Part shown: piece by piece, positions 18,194 to 28,865 of the stretch
How positions within the stretch are numbered: position 1 is the stretch's first letter
Layout: each line of letters begins with the position of its first letter
Assembly (NCBI RefSeq): GCF_900104525.1
Contig: NZ_LT629711.1
Coordinates: 2,728,001 to 2,792,000, forward strand
Direction of reading: 5' to 3'
Source of the DNA: Pedococcus dokdonensis
Lineage (GTDB): Bacteria; Actinomycetota; Actinomycetes; Actinomycetales; Dermatophilaceae
Length of the DNA stretch: 64,000 nucleotides
Translations under genes and position numbers: made by a program
Notes under the pieces: model-generated
The model's input: the letters and a program-made list of their open reading frames with translations, nothing else
Database searches by the model: none
Told to the model about the DNA's origin: nothing

Positions 18194-19609
18194 ATGACCA
18201 CCGCCACCGACCCAGCGGCGCCCGACACCCCCTTCCGCGCACCTTCGCTCTTCGACCGCGCCCACCTCCCGTTCGCCGTGGGAGCGGTGGCCCTGGTGAC
18301 CCTCGGCGCGTTCGAGAACCGCGCCACCATGACGGTCCTTCCCACCGTGGCTCGCGACCTCGACGGGTTGTGGCTGTTCGGGGCGGCGAGCGCGGCGCCG
18401 CTGGTGTCGTTCGTCGTGGCCACCGTCGTCGCAGGTGCCTGGGCCGACCACCGCGGGCCGGTGCGCCCCCTGCAGGCCGGGATGCTCGTCTTCCTCGCGT
18501 CGCAGGTGGCGATGGCGCTGGCCCCGAGCATGGCGGTCTTCGCGCTGGGTCGGTTCGGGTCGGGGATCTCCGAGGCGCTGATGGACGTCTCGCTCACGGT
18601 GCTGCTCGCCCGCACGATGCCGGAGGAGCTGCGGGCCAAGGTGTTTGCGGCGTTCGCCGCCGCCTGGGTCCTCCCGTCGCTGGTCGGGCCGCCGGTCGCC
18701 GGGCTGCTCACCGAGACGCTGTCGTGGCGTTCGGTGTTCGGGGTCGGGGTCGTCCTGCTGCCCGGCGCGTGGCTGCTGCTCCGGCCGGCCATGCGCTCCC
18801 AGGGCGCGAGCGGATCGCCCGCAGAGCAGGACACCCGCTGGACGCCACGGGAGCACCGGGCCGTGCGCGCCGCCGCGCTCGCCGCGGCCGGGCTGGCTGC
18901 GCTGACCGCGGGCGGGTCGCTGCTCGGCCGGTCCGGCCCGGTCGAAGTGCTCGGCCTCGCCCTCGTGCTGGTCGGCGCAGCCGCCACCGTGCCGGCCCTG
19001 CGCACCGTCCTGCCGGCCGGGACACTGCGGCTCGCCCACGGCATACCGGCGCTCGTGGCGCTGCGCGGGCTCGTGGCCGCCGCCTTCGGCACCGCGGGGA
19101 GCCTCCTGCCCCTGATGCTCACCACGACGCACGGCCTGGGGCCGGCGGCAGCCGGCGCCAGCCTGACCGTCACCGGCCTCTCCTGGGCGGCCGGGTCACA
19201 GCTGCACGGGCTCGACGTGGTGCAGCGCCGGGTGTCGGCGGTGCGCCGCCTCGCGGTCGGCTTCGGGCTCATCACGGTCGGCGTGCTCGGCCCGGCGCTC
19301 ACCAGCCTCGACCTGCTACCGGTGGTCGCAGGGCTGGTGCTCTGGGGCGTCGCCGGGCTCGGCATGGGGATCGTGTCGCCCACCCTCTCGACCCAGCTCC
19401 TGCTCTTCGCCCCGGTGAGCGACCAGGGCCGGATCACCGCCGCGTCGAGTCTCACCGCGTCGGTCGCCCAGGCCGTGGGACTCGCGGCGGCCGGGGCGCT
19501 GATCGCGTGGCAGGCGCCCGACCTGCCCGGTTGGCTGTTCGCGACCACCATCGCCGCCTGCGGCCTCGTGGGTGCCGTGGGCCTCGCGGCCGCCCGCCGC
19601 GCCGGTTGA
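18194..19609 (+). CDS. MFS transporter (14-TM drug-efflux type)
   Basis: 471 residues, almost wholly hydrophobic, with repeated helices and the MFS loop G-A-W-A-D-H-R-G-P between helices 2 and 3. It probably exports a small compound by proton antiport. The start at 18194 is seven bases after the MerR-type -10, so the transcript is probably leaderless; the longer frame from 18056 crosses the promoter and is rejected. It ends three bases from the convergent purD stop. MerR control suggests induction by the exported compound, a metal or redox stress (inference). Confidence 0.88.
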   Translation: MTTATDPAAPDTPFRAPSLFDRAHLPFAVGAVALVTLGAFENRATMTVLPTVARDLDGLWLFGAASAAPLVSFVVATVVAGAWADHRGPVRPLQAGMLVFLASQVAMALAPSMAVFALGRFGSGISEALMDVSLTVLLARTMPEELRAKVFAAFAAAWVLPSLVGPPVAGLLTETLSWRSVFGVGVVLLPGAWLLLRPAMRSQGASGSPAEQDTRWTPREHRAVRAAALAAAGLAALTAGGSLLGRSGPVEVLGLALVLVGAAATVPALRTVLPAGTLRLAHGIPALVALRGLVAAAFGTAGSLLPLMLTTTHGLGPAAAGASLTVTGLSWAAGSQLHGLDVVQRRVSAVRRLAVGFGLITVGVLGPALTSLDLLPVVAGLVLWGVAGLGMGIVSPTLSTQLLLFAPVSDQGRITAASSLTASVAQAVGLAAAGALIAWQAPDLPGWLFATTIAACGLVGAVGLAAARRAG

Positions 19610-19612
19610 CCG

Positions 19613-20896
<1,284 letters not shown>

Positions 20897-20902
20897 GGGC
20901 CC

Positions 20903-20908
20903 AGCGTA
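20903..20908 (-). promoter_or_regulatory. -10 box of a probable leaderless purD promoter
   Basis: TACGCT on the minus strand, six bases before the GTG start. With transcription starting about seven bases after the -10, the mRNA would begin at the start codon. Confidence 0.5.
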
Positions 20909-20930
20909 GGGACTCGGGGCCCGACATGAG

Positions 20931-20979
20931 TGCGCGGCGTCCCGGGGAGGCAGGGGGGACATCTCCCGGGGACGCCGCG
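20931..20979. repeat. near-perfect 18-bp inverted repeat between divergent genes
   Basis: Arms beginning GCGCGGCGTCCC (about 20931-20948) and ending GGGACGCCGCGC (about 20962-20979) pair along 18 bases with one mismatch. The position between divergently transcribed purD and the LuxR-type gene makes a terminator unlikely. It may be an operator or a structural element. The rest of 20980-21140 shows nothing I can name. Confidence 0.6.
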
Positions 20980-21140
20980 CAGCCGACGTGCGGTCGCCTG
21001 GCGGGGGAACCTGCAACCATGCACGTGGGTCGACGCTGTCGACTGGACCAAGAGTGGACCATGGTCAGGCCGCAGGTAAAGCCCATTCGTGGCGGACTTG
21101 CGCCATTGACGGGATCTCGCCAGCGGGCCACGATGTGCAC

Positions 21141-22199
21141 ATGCCGGACGAGGGTCGGACGGACGAGGCCGCGCAGGCCGCCGTCGCGGGGGTCGCGGAC
21201 GCGGTGCTGACCAACGGTCGCGGGCCGGCGATCGAGGCCGACACCGCCGAGGTGGAGGGGACCGTCACCCGGGTCTACCTCGCCGTCCTCCAGCACCAGG
21301 AGCCGACCCGGTCGCTGCTCATCGCGCAGGGCATGAAGGCGCCCCTGGTCGACCACTCCCTCGACGTCCTCGGCAGCAGGGGACTGATCCGGGTGCACCC
21401 CGGTGGCCGCGTGGAGGTGGTGCCCCCGGACATCTCCCTTCCCGCGCTGGCCCTGGACTACGAACGACGCGCCCGCGAGACGCGCTCGGCCGCCCACGAG
21501 CTGGCTCAGGTCTACTTCCAGGCGCGGTCGGCCACGCGGGTGCCCGACGTGGGCACCGTCCGGATCCTCAACTCGATGGACGAGATCGCGGCCGTGACCG
21601 CGGAGGCGGTGGCCGCCGGCACCGAACGGATCCGGTCGTTCCGCTCCCTGTCTCCGCGCACCCGAGCGGTGTTCGCGAGCCCTCTGCACAGCCACGAGGA
21701 GCCGACCCGCGGGGTGGGCGGCAACGTGCTGGACTACACGACGGTCTACGACACCGAGGTCCTGGAGATCGACGGCGCGCTGGAGACCCTCGAGGCCCGC
21801 GAGCGCGGTGGCGAGCGCTTCCGGTTCACCTCAGGAGTGCCCTTCTCGGCCGTGATCGTGGACGAGGCGGTGGCGATCGTCGACGTCAGCGCGTTCGACC
21901 CCTCGGGCTTCGGGTCGGCCGCGATCCGGGCCCGCTCGATGGTGCTCGCCCTGATCGCCCTCTCCGACCACCTCTGGGACCTCGGCTCGACCCTGGCGAC
22001 CGGTGGGGTGACGACTGAACGTCGAGACCAGCTCATCCTGTCGCTGCTCGCGGCGGGGGCACCCGACGCGACGATCGCGCGCCAGGCGGGGGTGTCCCAG
22101 CGCACCGTGGAGCGCCGGGTCCGGGCCCTGATGGACCAGCTCGGTGCGGGCACCCGCTTCCAGGCTGGGGTGCAGGCCGCGCGCCGCGGTCTGGTCTAG
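21141..22199 (+). CDS. LuxR-type transcriptional regulator with TrmB-like N-terminus
   Basis: 352 residues. The N-terminal part (about 25-75) resembles a TrmB/winged-helix segment (V-T-R-V-Y-L-A-V-L-Q, V-L-G-S-R-G-L-I-R-V). The middle is a sensor domain of unknown ligand (T-S-G-V-P-F-S-A-V-I-V-D-E-A-V-A). The C-terminus carries a LuxR/GerE helix-turn-helix: L-S-L-L-A-A-G-A-P-D-A-T-I-A-R-Q-A-G-V-S-Q-R-T-V-E-R-R-V. The same architecture occurs in the gene at 28866-29708. CACGAT plus six bases precedes the ATG at 21141, so it is probably leaderless. The targets are unknown. Confidence 0.85.
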   Translation: MPDEGRTDEAAQAAVAGVADAVLTNGRGPAIEADTAEVEGTVTRVYLAVLQHQEPTRSLLIAQGMKAPLVDHSLDVLGSRGLIRVHPGGRVEVVPPDISLPALALDYERRARETRSAAHELAQVYFQARSATRVPDVGTVRILNSMDEIAAVTAEAVAAGTERIRSFRSLSPRTRAVFASPLHSHEEPTRGVGGNVLDYTTVYDTEVLEIDGALETLEARERGGERFRFTSGVPFSAVIVDEAVAIVDVSAFDPSGFGSAAIRARSMVLALIALSDHLWDLGSTLATGGVTTERRDQLILSLLAAGAPDATIARQAGVSQRTVERRVRALMDQLGAGTRFQAGVQAARRGLV

Positions 22200-22225
22200 T
22201 GCGCAGCGCGGTCACCCCTGCTCGC

Positions 22226-22231
22226 TAGACT
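22226..22231 (+). promoter_or_regulatory. -10 box (TAGACT) of the helD promoter
   Basis: TAGACT 52 bases before the chosen GTG start. Its position excludes the longer in-frame start at 22233. The -35 region is weak. Confidence 0.45.
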
Positions 22232-22283
22232 CGTGCGTTCTCCCCGTGGGGGGGCCGACCGATCGACCAGAAAGCAACGCACC

Positions 22284-24581
22284 GTGACGGGATCCGCACA
22301 CTCGGGCGCCGAGACCTCAGGCGCCGAGTCCTCGAGCGCGCCGCCGTCGAGCGCCGAGCCCTCGAGCCCCGCCCCCTCGACGGACAAGGCGTCCAGCGCC
22401 GAGGTCGCTCGCGAGATCGCCATCGAGCAGGCCCACGTCGACCTGGTCTACGCCGAGCTCACCAAGGCCCAGGCCCGCGCGGGCCTGATCGAGGCCGACG
22501 GGCTGGCGCGCGGCCGCACCGACCGCACCGGCGACGTGCGCGACGAGGAGCTGACCGGGCTCTTCGAGCGCGACGCCCTGGTCTTCAACGCCGCGCGGCG
22601 ACGGTCGACCCTCGACACCCAGTACGAAGGCCTGGTCTTCGGCCGGCTCGACCTCGACCACTCCCTCTCCGACGCCTCGCGCGACGCCGACCGCGAGACC
22701 CGCTACATCGGCCGCCTGGGGGTGCGCGACGACGACTACGAGCCGCTCGTGGTCGACTGGCGCGCGCCTGCCGCGGCGGCCTTCTACCGGGCCACCCCGG
22801 TCGAGCCGATGGACGTGCTGCGCCGTCGCGTGCTGCGCTGCAAGGGCGCCGACGTGGTCGGGGTCGAGGACGACCTGATGGTGCCCGAGGCGCCCGACGA
22901 CCTGGTCGTCGTCGGTGACGGCGCACTCCTCGCCGCCCTGACGCGCAGCCGCGGAGCCCAGATGCGCGACATCGTCGCCACCATCCAGCGGCACCAGGAC
23001 GAGGCCATCCGCGCCTCCGCCCGGGGCATCACCGAGATCACCGGCGGCCCGGGCACCGGCAAGACGGTCGTGGCACTGCACCGTGCCGCCTATCTCCTCT
23101 ACTCCGACCGGCGCCGCTTCGAGTCCGGCGGGATCCTGGTCGTGGGCCCGTCGGCCGCCTACACCGCATACATCGAGCGAGTGCTCCCCTCGCTCGGCGA
23201 GGAGTCGGTGACGCTGCGCTCGCTCGGTGACGTCGTCGACGGCGTCACCGCCACCCGGCTCGACACCCCCGAGGTCGCCGCCCTCAAGGGGTCGCTGCGG
23301 ATCCGCCGGCTGCTGGCCCGCGCGGCGGCGGACACCCCGCCCGAGGCACCCGACTCGTTCCGGGCCTTCGTCAACGGCAAGGCCGTGCGCGTCGACGCCC
23401 CGGTCCTCGACCGGATCCGCGCGCAGGTGCTGCGCAACCACCAGCGCAACCTGTCGGCCAAGGCCGTGCAGAGCGCGCTGGCCGAGGCCGCCTGGTCCAG
23501 CGTCCGTGAGGGTGACCGCGCCGAGTTCATGGACCGCTTCGAGGACCACCTCGAGGTCGACGCGTTCCTCGAGGCGTGGTGGCCGCAGGTCGACCCGCGC
23601 GAGGTGCTGCTCTGGCTCGCCGACCCCGAGCGGGTGCGTCAGCACGGCGCCGGGGTCCTCAGCCCGCAGGAGAGCGACCTCTTCGCTGCCTCCATGCAGC
23701 ACGCCCTCGAGGTCGGCAGCTGGTCGGCCGCGGATGCCGCGCTGGTCGACGACCTCGCGGCCCGGCTCGGTCCAGTGCAGGACGCCCCTGCCGAGGAGCG
23801 CGGGTTCTACGAGATCGAGGAGCTCGACGACGTCTCGCAGTTCGGCGTGGCCGAGGTGCCGAGCGGGGTCGACCGGCGCGCGACCGCCACGACCGGGTCG
23901 CGCACCGCCCCCAGCGACCCGCGCGAGATGCTGCTCCAGGGCCGGGTCGAGGCGCCCGGCGAGTACGCCCACGTCCTCGTCGACGAGGCCCAGGACCTCT
24001 CGCCGATGCAGTGGCGGATGCTCGGACGACGCGGCCGCTACTCGTCGTGGACCGTCGTCGGAGACGCGGCGCAGGCGTCCTGGCCCGACGCCGTCGAGGC
24101 CGGGCGGGCCCGCGAGGAGGCGTTCGGCACGCAGGAGCGCCGGCTCTTCCACATGGACACCAACTACCGCAACGCGCGCGAGATCTTCGACTACGCGGCG
24201 CGGGTGGTGCGCGCCCAGGTGCCCGACGCGGACATCCCGCAGGCGGTCCGCGAGACCGGGGTCGACCCGGTCGAGGTGGCCGTGCGCGGTGGCGAGTGGC
24301 TGGCCGCGGCCACGGCCGCCGTCGAGACGTTGCTCGAGGAGGTCGAGGGCTCGATCGCCGTGATCACCCCGAGCCGGTATGCCGTGGAGCTGGCCGAGCT
24401 GGCCACGCTCAGTGACCGAGTGGGCGTCATCGACCCCATGTCGACCAAGGGCCTCGAGTACGACGCGACCGTCATCGTCGACCCCGACGAGGTCTCCGCG
24501 GAGTCACCGGGTGGGGTGCGGGTGCTCTACGTCGCACTCACCCGGGCGGCCCACCGCATGACGGTGCTCCGACCCGCCTGA
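22284..24581 (+). CDS. helD: HelD/HelR-type RNA polymerase-associated ATPase
   Basis: 765 residues from the GTG at 22284. A Ser/Ala/Glu-rich N-terminal stretch leads into a helical arm (about 35-75) that in HelD enters the RNA polymerase secondary channel. A superfamily 1 helicase-like core follows, with Walker A G-G-P-G-T-G-K-T at about 254, an inserted helical domain, Walker B D-E-A-Q-D-L-S-P at about 566, and M-S-T-K-G-L-E-Y-D plus Y-V-A-L-T-R-A at the C-terminus. HelD proteins remove stalled polymerase from DNA, and some actinobacterial members give rifamycin tolerance. I see no rifamycin-associated element upstream. The start follows the promoter position; the initiation codon is not certain. 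Confidence 0.88.
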   Translation: MTGSAHSGAETSGAESSSAPPSSAEPSSPAPSTDKASSAEVAREIAIEQAHVDLVYAELTKAQARAGLIEADGLARGRTDRTGDVRDEELTGLFERDALVFNAARRRSTLDTQYEGLVFGRLDLDHSLSDASRDADRETRYIGRLGVRDDDYEPLVVDWRAPAAAAFYRATPVEPMDVLRRRVLRCKGADVVGVEDDLMVPEAPDDLVVVGDGALLAALTRSRGAQMRDIVATIQRHQDEAIRASARGITEITGGPGTGKTVVALHRAAYLLYSDRRRFESGGILVVGPSAAYTAYIERVLPSLGEESVTLRSLGDVVDGVTATRLDTPEVAALKGSLRIRRLLARAAADTPPEAPDSFRAFVNGKAVRVDAPVLDRIRAQVLRNHQRNLSAKAVQSALAEAAWSSVREGDRAEFMDRFEDHLEVDAFLEAWWPQVDPREVLLWLADPERVRQHGAGVLSPQESDLFAASMQHALEVGSWSAADAALVDDLAARLGPVQDAPAEERGFYEIEELDDVSQFGVAEVPSGVDRRATATTGSRTAPSDPREMLLQGRVEAPGEYAHVLVDEAQDLSPMQWRMLGRRGRYSSWTVVGDAAQASWPDAVEAGRAREEAFGTQERRLFHMDTNYRNAREIFDYAARVVRAQVPDADIPQAVRETGVDPVEVAVRGGEWLAAATAAVETLLEEVEGSIAVITPSRYAVELAELATLSDRVGVIDPMSTKGLEYDATVIVDPDEVSAESPGGVRVLYVALTRAAHRMTVLRPA

Positions 24582-24783
24582 CGGATCCCCGACACACGTC
24601 GGTCCCCTGCATCGGCGTTTTGGGCAAACTGCTCCAGAATCGAGCCTTTCCTCCGACTTGGTCCGACTTTCGGACCATCCACTTGACCATCTGCTTACCT
24701 TTTCCTGACCTTTCGGAAAGGTTCTCTTGACCTGTTGAAGATCAAGAGCGCCGGCGGCCACGCCGGGGGGAGAAGCACCGTCG
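24582..24783 (+). promoter_or_regulatory. AT-richer leader with four small inverted repeats
   Basis: This 202-base gap is clearly lower in GC than its surroundings. It holds GGTCCG/CGGACC (24660-24676), ACCTTTC/GAAAGGT (24708-24722), CTCTTGA/TCAAGAG (24724-24748) and CCGGCG/CGCCGG (24751-24766). The last sits just before a strong Shine-Dalgarno (GGGGGGAGA). TTGACC (24683-24688) and TACCTT (24696-24701) are promoter-like but badly spaced. It could carry operators or a structured 5' leader for the surface-protein gene. Confidence 0.45.
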
Positions 24784-26796
24784 ATGAACCAGACCAAGTC
24801 CAGCACCAACACCACGAGCAGTAGCAGGACCGGCAGGACCAGCAGGACCAGCAGGACGATCGCCGTCGCCGCGGTCGTGGGGGCCTCGTTCTTCGTCGTG
24901 CCCGGCACCGCCCAGGCGGCCGGCTGCGGCACCCCTGCCCAACCGGCGACCTACCAGACCGTCACCACCCCGGCGGTGGACGCGACGTACCTCACCGAGG
25001 CGCAGTGGACCCGCGTCGTGACCGACCTCGCGGCCTACACCGACTACCTGTGGGTGCGCTTCCTGGCGGAGTACGCCTACACCGACTACGGGTGGATGCG
25101 GCACGTCGTGGACGTGCCCGGGGTCGCGGCCTCCCCCGAGGTGTCGCACACCCGGCACGAGTGGATGCGCGACGTCGCCCACACCGAGACGCTCTGGGGC
25201 TACCTCGTCGTCGACCGGCCGGCCGGGTCCGAGACCGTGCACCACGACGCGGTGACCCACGACGAGTGGGTCTGGGAGCGCACCGTCATCGACACCCCGC
25301 ACCGGGATGCCGTCGCCGAGGAGGGCCACGACGAGGCCCGCTACTCGCGCCAGGTCCTGGTCACCCCAGCCGGCACGAAGCAGCAGCTCGTCAAGGAGGC
25401 CTACGACGAGTCAGTCGTCGATGTCTTCGCGCACACCGTCCACCACGACGCGGTCACCCACCAGGAGACGCACCCGGTGTACCAGTCGGTGACCGAGAAG
25501 GAGTGGCGCAATGGCTGGACGTACCGGTGGGCCGTCAGCCGGCCGAGCATCTTCTGGTCGTGGACGGGCAACACCCGCGTCGTGCAGGAGCTGTGGGGAT
25601 ACCAGACCGTGACGGTCGTCGACGTGCCGGCCTACGACGAGGACGTGCCGACCACGTGGAAGACCGTCCACCACGACGCGGTCTACGAGACGGTGACCGT
25701 CCCTGCCGTCTACGACACCGAGTACCAGTGGGCCCAGGCGGACCCCGGTGGCGACTGGAGCCCCACCGGTGAGACGCGCCACGTGGTCACCCGCGAGGCC
25801 GAGCCCGAGGTCGCCGAGGTCTCGCACGTCGAGAAGTCCGACTATTCCGCCGAAGCCCCCTCGGGCTCGGGCTGGAGCAAGACCGGCGACACCCGCACGG
25901 TCGTGGACGAGGCGGCCCACGACGAGCAGGTGCCGGTCGAAGAGGTGTCCCACTGGGAGGAGCAGTGGTCCGAGACGGAGCCCACGAGCCTGCACGAGTG
26001 GGTGGACCGCGGCCAGACGCGCGAGCTGCCTGCGACGACGGAGTTCGCCTACGTCGACGGCGAGGACACCCCCGAGGGTGCCGGCTGGTCGAAGTCTGGC
26101 CAGACCTGGACGATCGTCGACCAGGAGGCCGTGACGGAGGTCGTCGAGCAGGCGCACGACGAGTTCGGGTTCACGACGTCGGCGACCGACAGCCCGTGGG
26201 TCGAGAGCGACAACTCGGGCTGGCTCACCGGCCAGAGCTTCCTGCACGCCCAGGACTCGTACGTCCCGCTCGAGGCTCCCTACCGGGCCACGGGGGTGGT
26301 GCGACCGCTGAACTTCGAGACCGACATCGCCATCCTCCCGGGCGGGACGGAGCCGCAGGGCGAGGGCTGGTTCATGACCTGGCCGTCCCTCGACCACCCG
26401 GCCGTGACGCACACCGAGGACACCTGGCTCCCCGAGGGCACGCCCCCCGACGGTGACGACTGGTTGACGACCGGGCAGACGCGTCAGGGCGACGAGCTGA
26501 CGCCGGCCGTCCCGGAGTCCACCGTGCAGCAGCTGGTGACCCCGGCGGTCCCGGCAGGCGCCCCCTGCGCCCCGGCCGACCCGGGCACCGGAGACGGTGG
26601 CGCCGGCGACGGCGGTGCCGGCGACGGTGGCCACGGCAAGGCTCCCACCAAGGCGCCCGCCGCCGGCCCGGCCGCCTCTGCCCTCCCGGCGCTGGCGCAC
26701 ACCGGCGCCGACGGCACGAGCGAGCTGCTCGCCCTCGGCGGCGCCCTGGTCCTGGCCGGTGCGGGCATCACGAGAGTGGTCCGCCGCCGCGGCTGA
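24784..26796 (+). CDS. sortase-anchored surface protein with Trp/Gly/Thr-rich repeats
   Basis: 670 residues. A long Ser/Thr/Arg-rich n-region and hydrophobic core make a signal peptide ending in A-Q-A-A (about 46). The mature protein is very acidic and rich in His, Asp, Trp and Tyr. It has two repeat types: T-V-H-H-D-A-V-T/Y in the first half, and W-S-K-T-G-D-T-R-T-V-V-D-E-A-like units in the second (W-x-x-T/S-G-x-T-R/W recurring six times). A Gly-rich spacer, then L-A-H-T-G (637-641), a hydrophobic helix and R-R-R-G form a class E-type sortase signal. It should be covalently attached to peptidoglycan. I know no function for the repeats; adhesion or metal binding by His/Asp is a guess. No sortase gene is nearby. 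Confidence 0.8.
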   Translation: MNQTKSSTNTTSSSRTGRTSRTSRTIAVAAVVGASFFVVPGTAQAAGCGTPAQPATYQTVTTPAVDATYLTEAQWTRVVTDLAAYTDYLWVRFLAEYAYTDYGWMRHVVDVPGVAASPEVSHTRHEWMRDVAHTETLWGYLVVDRPAGSETVHHDAVTHDEWVWERTVIDTPHRDAVAEEGHDEARYSRQVLVTPAGTKQQLVKEAYDESVVDVFAHTVHHDAVTHQETHPVYQSVTEKEWRNGWTYRWAVSRPSIFWSWTGNTRVVQELWGYQTVTVVDVPAYDEDVPTTWKTVHHDAVYETVTVPAVYDTEYQWAQADPGGDWSPTGETRHVVTREAEPEVAEVSHVEKSDYSAEAPSGSGWSKTGDTRTVVDEAAHDEQVPVEEVSHWEEQWSETEPTSLHEWVDRGQTRELPATTEFAYVDGEDTPEGAGWSKSGQTWTIVDQEAVTEVVEQAHDEFGFTTSATDSPWVESDNSGWLTGQSFLHAQDSYVPLEAPYRATGVVRPLNFETDIAILPGGTEPQGEGWFMTWPSLDHPAVTHTEDTWLPEGTPPDGDDWLTTGQTRQGDELTPAVPESTVQQLVTPAVPAGAPCAPADPGTGDGGAGDGGAGDGGHGKAPTKAPAAGPAASALPALAHTGADGTSELLALGGALVLAGAGITRVVRRRG

Positions 26797-26826
26797 CCCA
26801 AGCCGTCTCACCAACGGGACGACGAA

Positions 26827-26891
26827 GCAACGGCCGTCGAGCCGCGACCCGGGACCACAACCCCCCGTGCTCGTGGCCCGGCGGCCGTTGC
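26827..26891. terminator. hairpin between the surface protein and DUF402 genes
   Basis: GCAACGGCCG (26827-26836) pairs with CGGCCGTTGC (26882-26891); an inner, slightly bulged stem pairs about 26850-26858 with 26873-26880. It lies between convergent genes and is a plausible bidirectional terminator. Confidence 0.65.
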
Positions 26892-26914
26892 GCCTTCCTC
26901 CAGCTCCGTGTCGG

Positions 26915-27463
26915 CTAGACGCGGCGCAGGCGGCGGAAGGCGGCGAACCAGGGCTCAGCCGTCTCCATGGCCAGTCGCGTTGCGCCGGACCGGATCTCGT
27001 CAGCCACCCGGGCGCACTCCGCCTCCGCGGCGGCAACCACCTCGACCGGGTAGCCGTAGCTGACCCGGTGCTCGGCGAACTCGTCCTCGTCGTCGACGAA
27101 CCAGCTGCCGTCGAACCGGCGGATCACATCGAGGTCGAGGTCGACCGCCGTCACGTGCGTGCCGTCCCAGACCGGCACCGTGGTGATGTCGCAGTAGAGC
27201 TCGAAGGCCTGCTCGGGGTGGGCGGAGTAGAACATCGCCGTGCTGCCCCGGTCGGGGGGCACGAGCAGCACGTTGTCGCTGACGCTCTCGAACGACTTCG
27301 GGCCACCGGACCACTGGTTGCCGACCGGGTCTCCCAACCAGTCGCCGTGCTCGTCCGCCCCGAGGTAGACGAGGTCGGCGCCGTGGTGCCGGGCCCCACC
27401 CCACTTGCTGTACTGACCGCGCACCGGGGTGCCCGGTTCGAACCGCGGCTGCTCCCCCGGCAC
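26915..27463 (-). CDS. DUF402 domain protein
   Basis: 182 residues. The DUF402 pattern is clear: P-V-W-D-G-T-H-V-T-A-V-D-L-D-L-D-V-I-R-R near the middle, followed by D-E-D-E-F-A-E-H and a helical C-terminus. The fold is related to RNase/nucleotidase FAU-1-type and nucleoside-phosphate phosphatase proteins, but a specific activity is not assigned here. The GTG at 27463 begins four bases after the purA stop, so it is almost certainly cotranscribed and coupled with purA. The longer frame to 27544 runs inside purA and is rejected. Confidence 0.85.
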   Translation of the reverse strand: MPGEQPRFEPGTPVRGQYSKWGGARHHGADLVYLGADEHGDWLGDPVGNQWSGGPKSFESVSDNVLLVPPDRGSTAMFYSAHPEQAFELYCDITTVPVWDGTHVTAVDLDLDVIRRFDGSWFVDDEDEFAEHRVSYGYPVEVVAAAEAECARVADEIRSGATRLAMETAEPWFAAFRRLRRV

Positions 27464-27467
27464 CGGC

Positions 27468-28865
<1,398 letters not shown>

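Noticed and set aside
22233..22283. Longer HelD start at 22233
   Set aside because: It begins two bases after the TAGACT -10 box, upstream of any possible transcript start.
24582..24783. Known riboswitch class (c-di-AMP or c-di-GMP)
   Set aside because: I looked for the conserved cores of these classes and did not find them; only simple dyads are visible.
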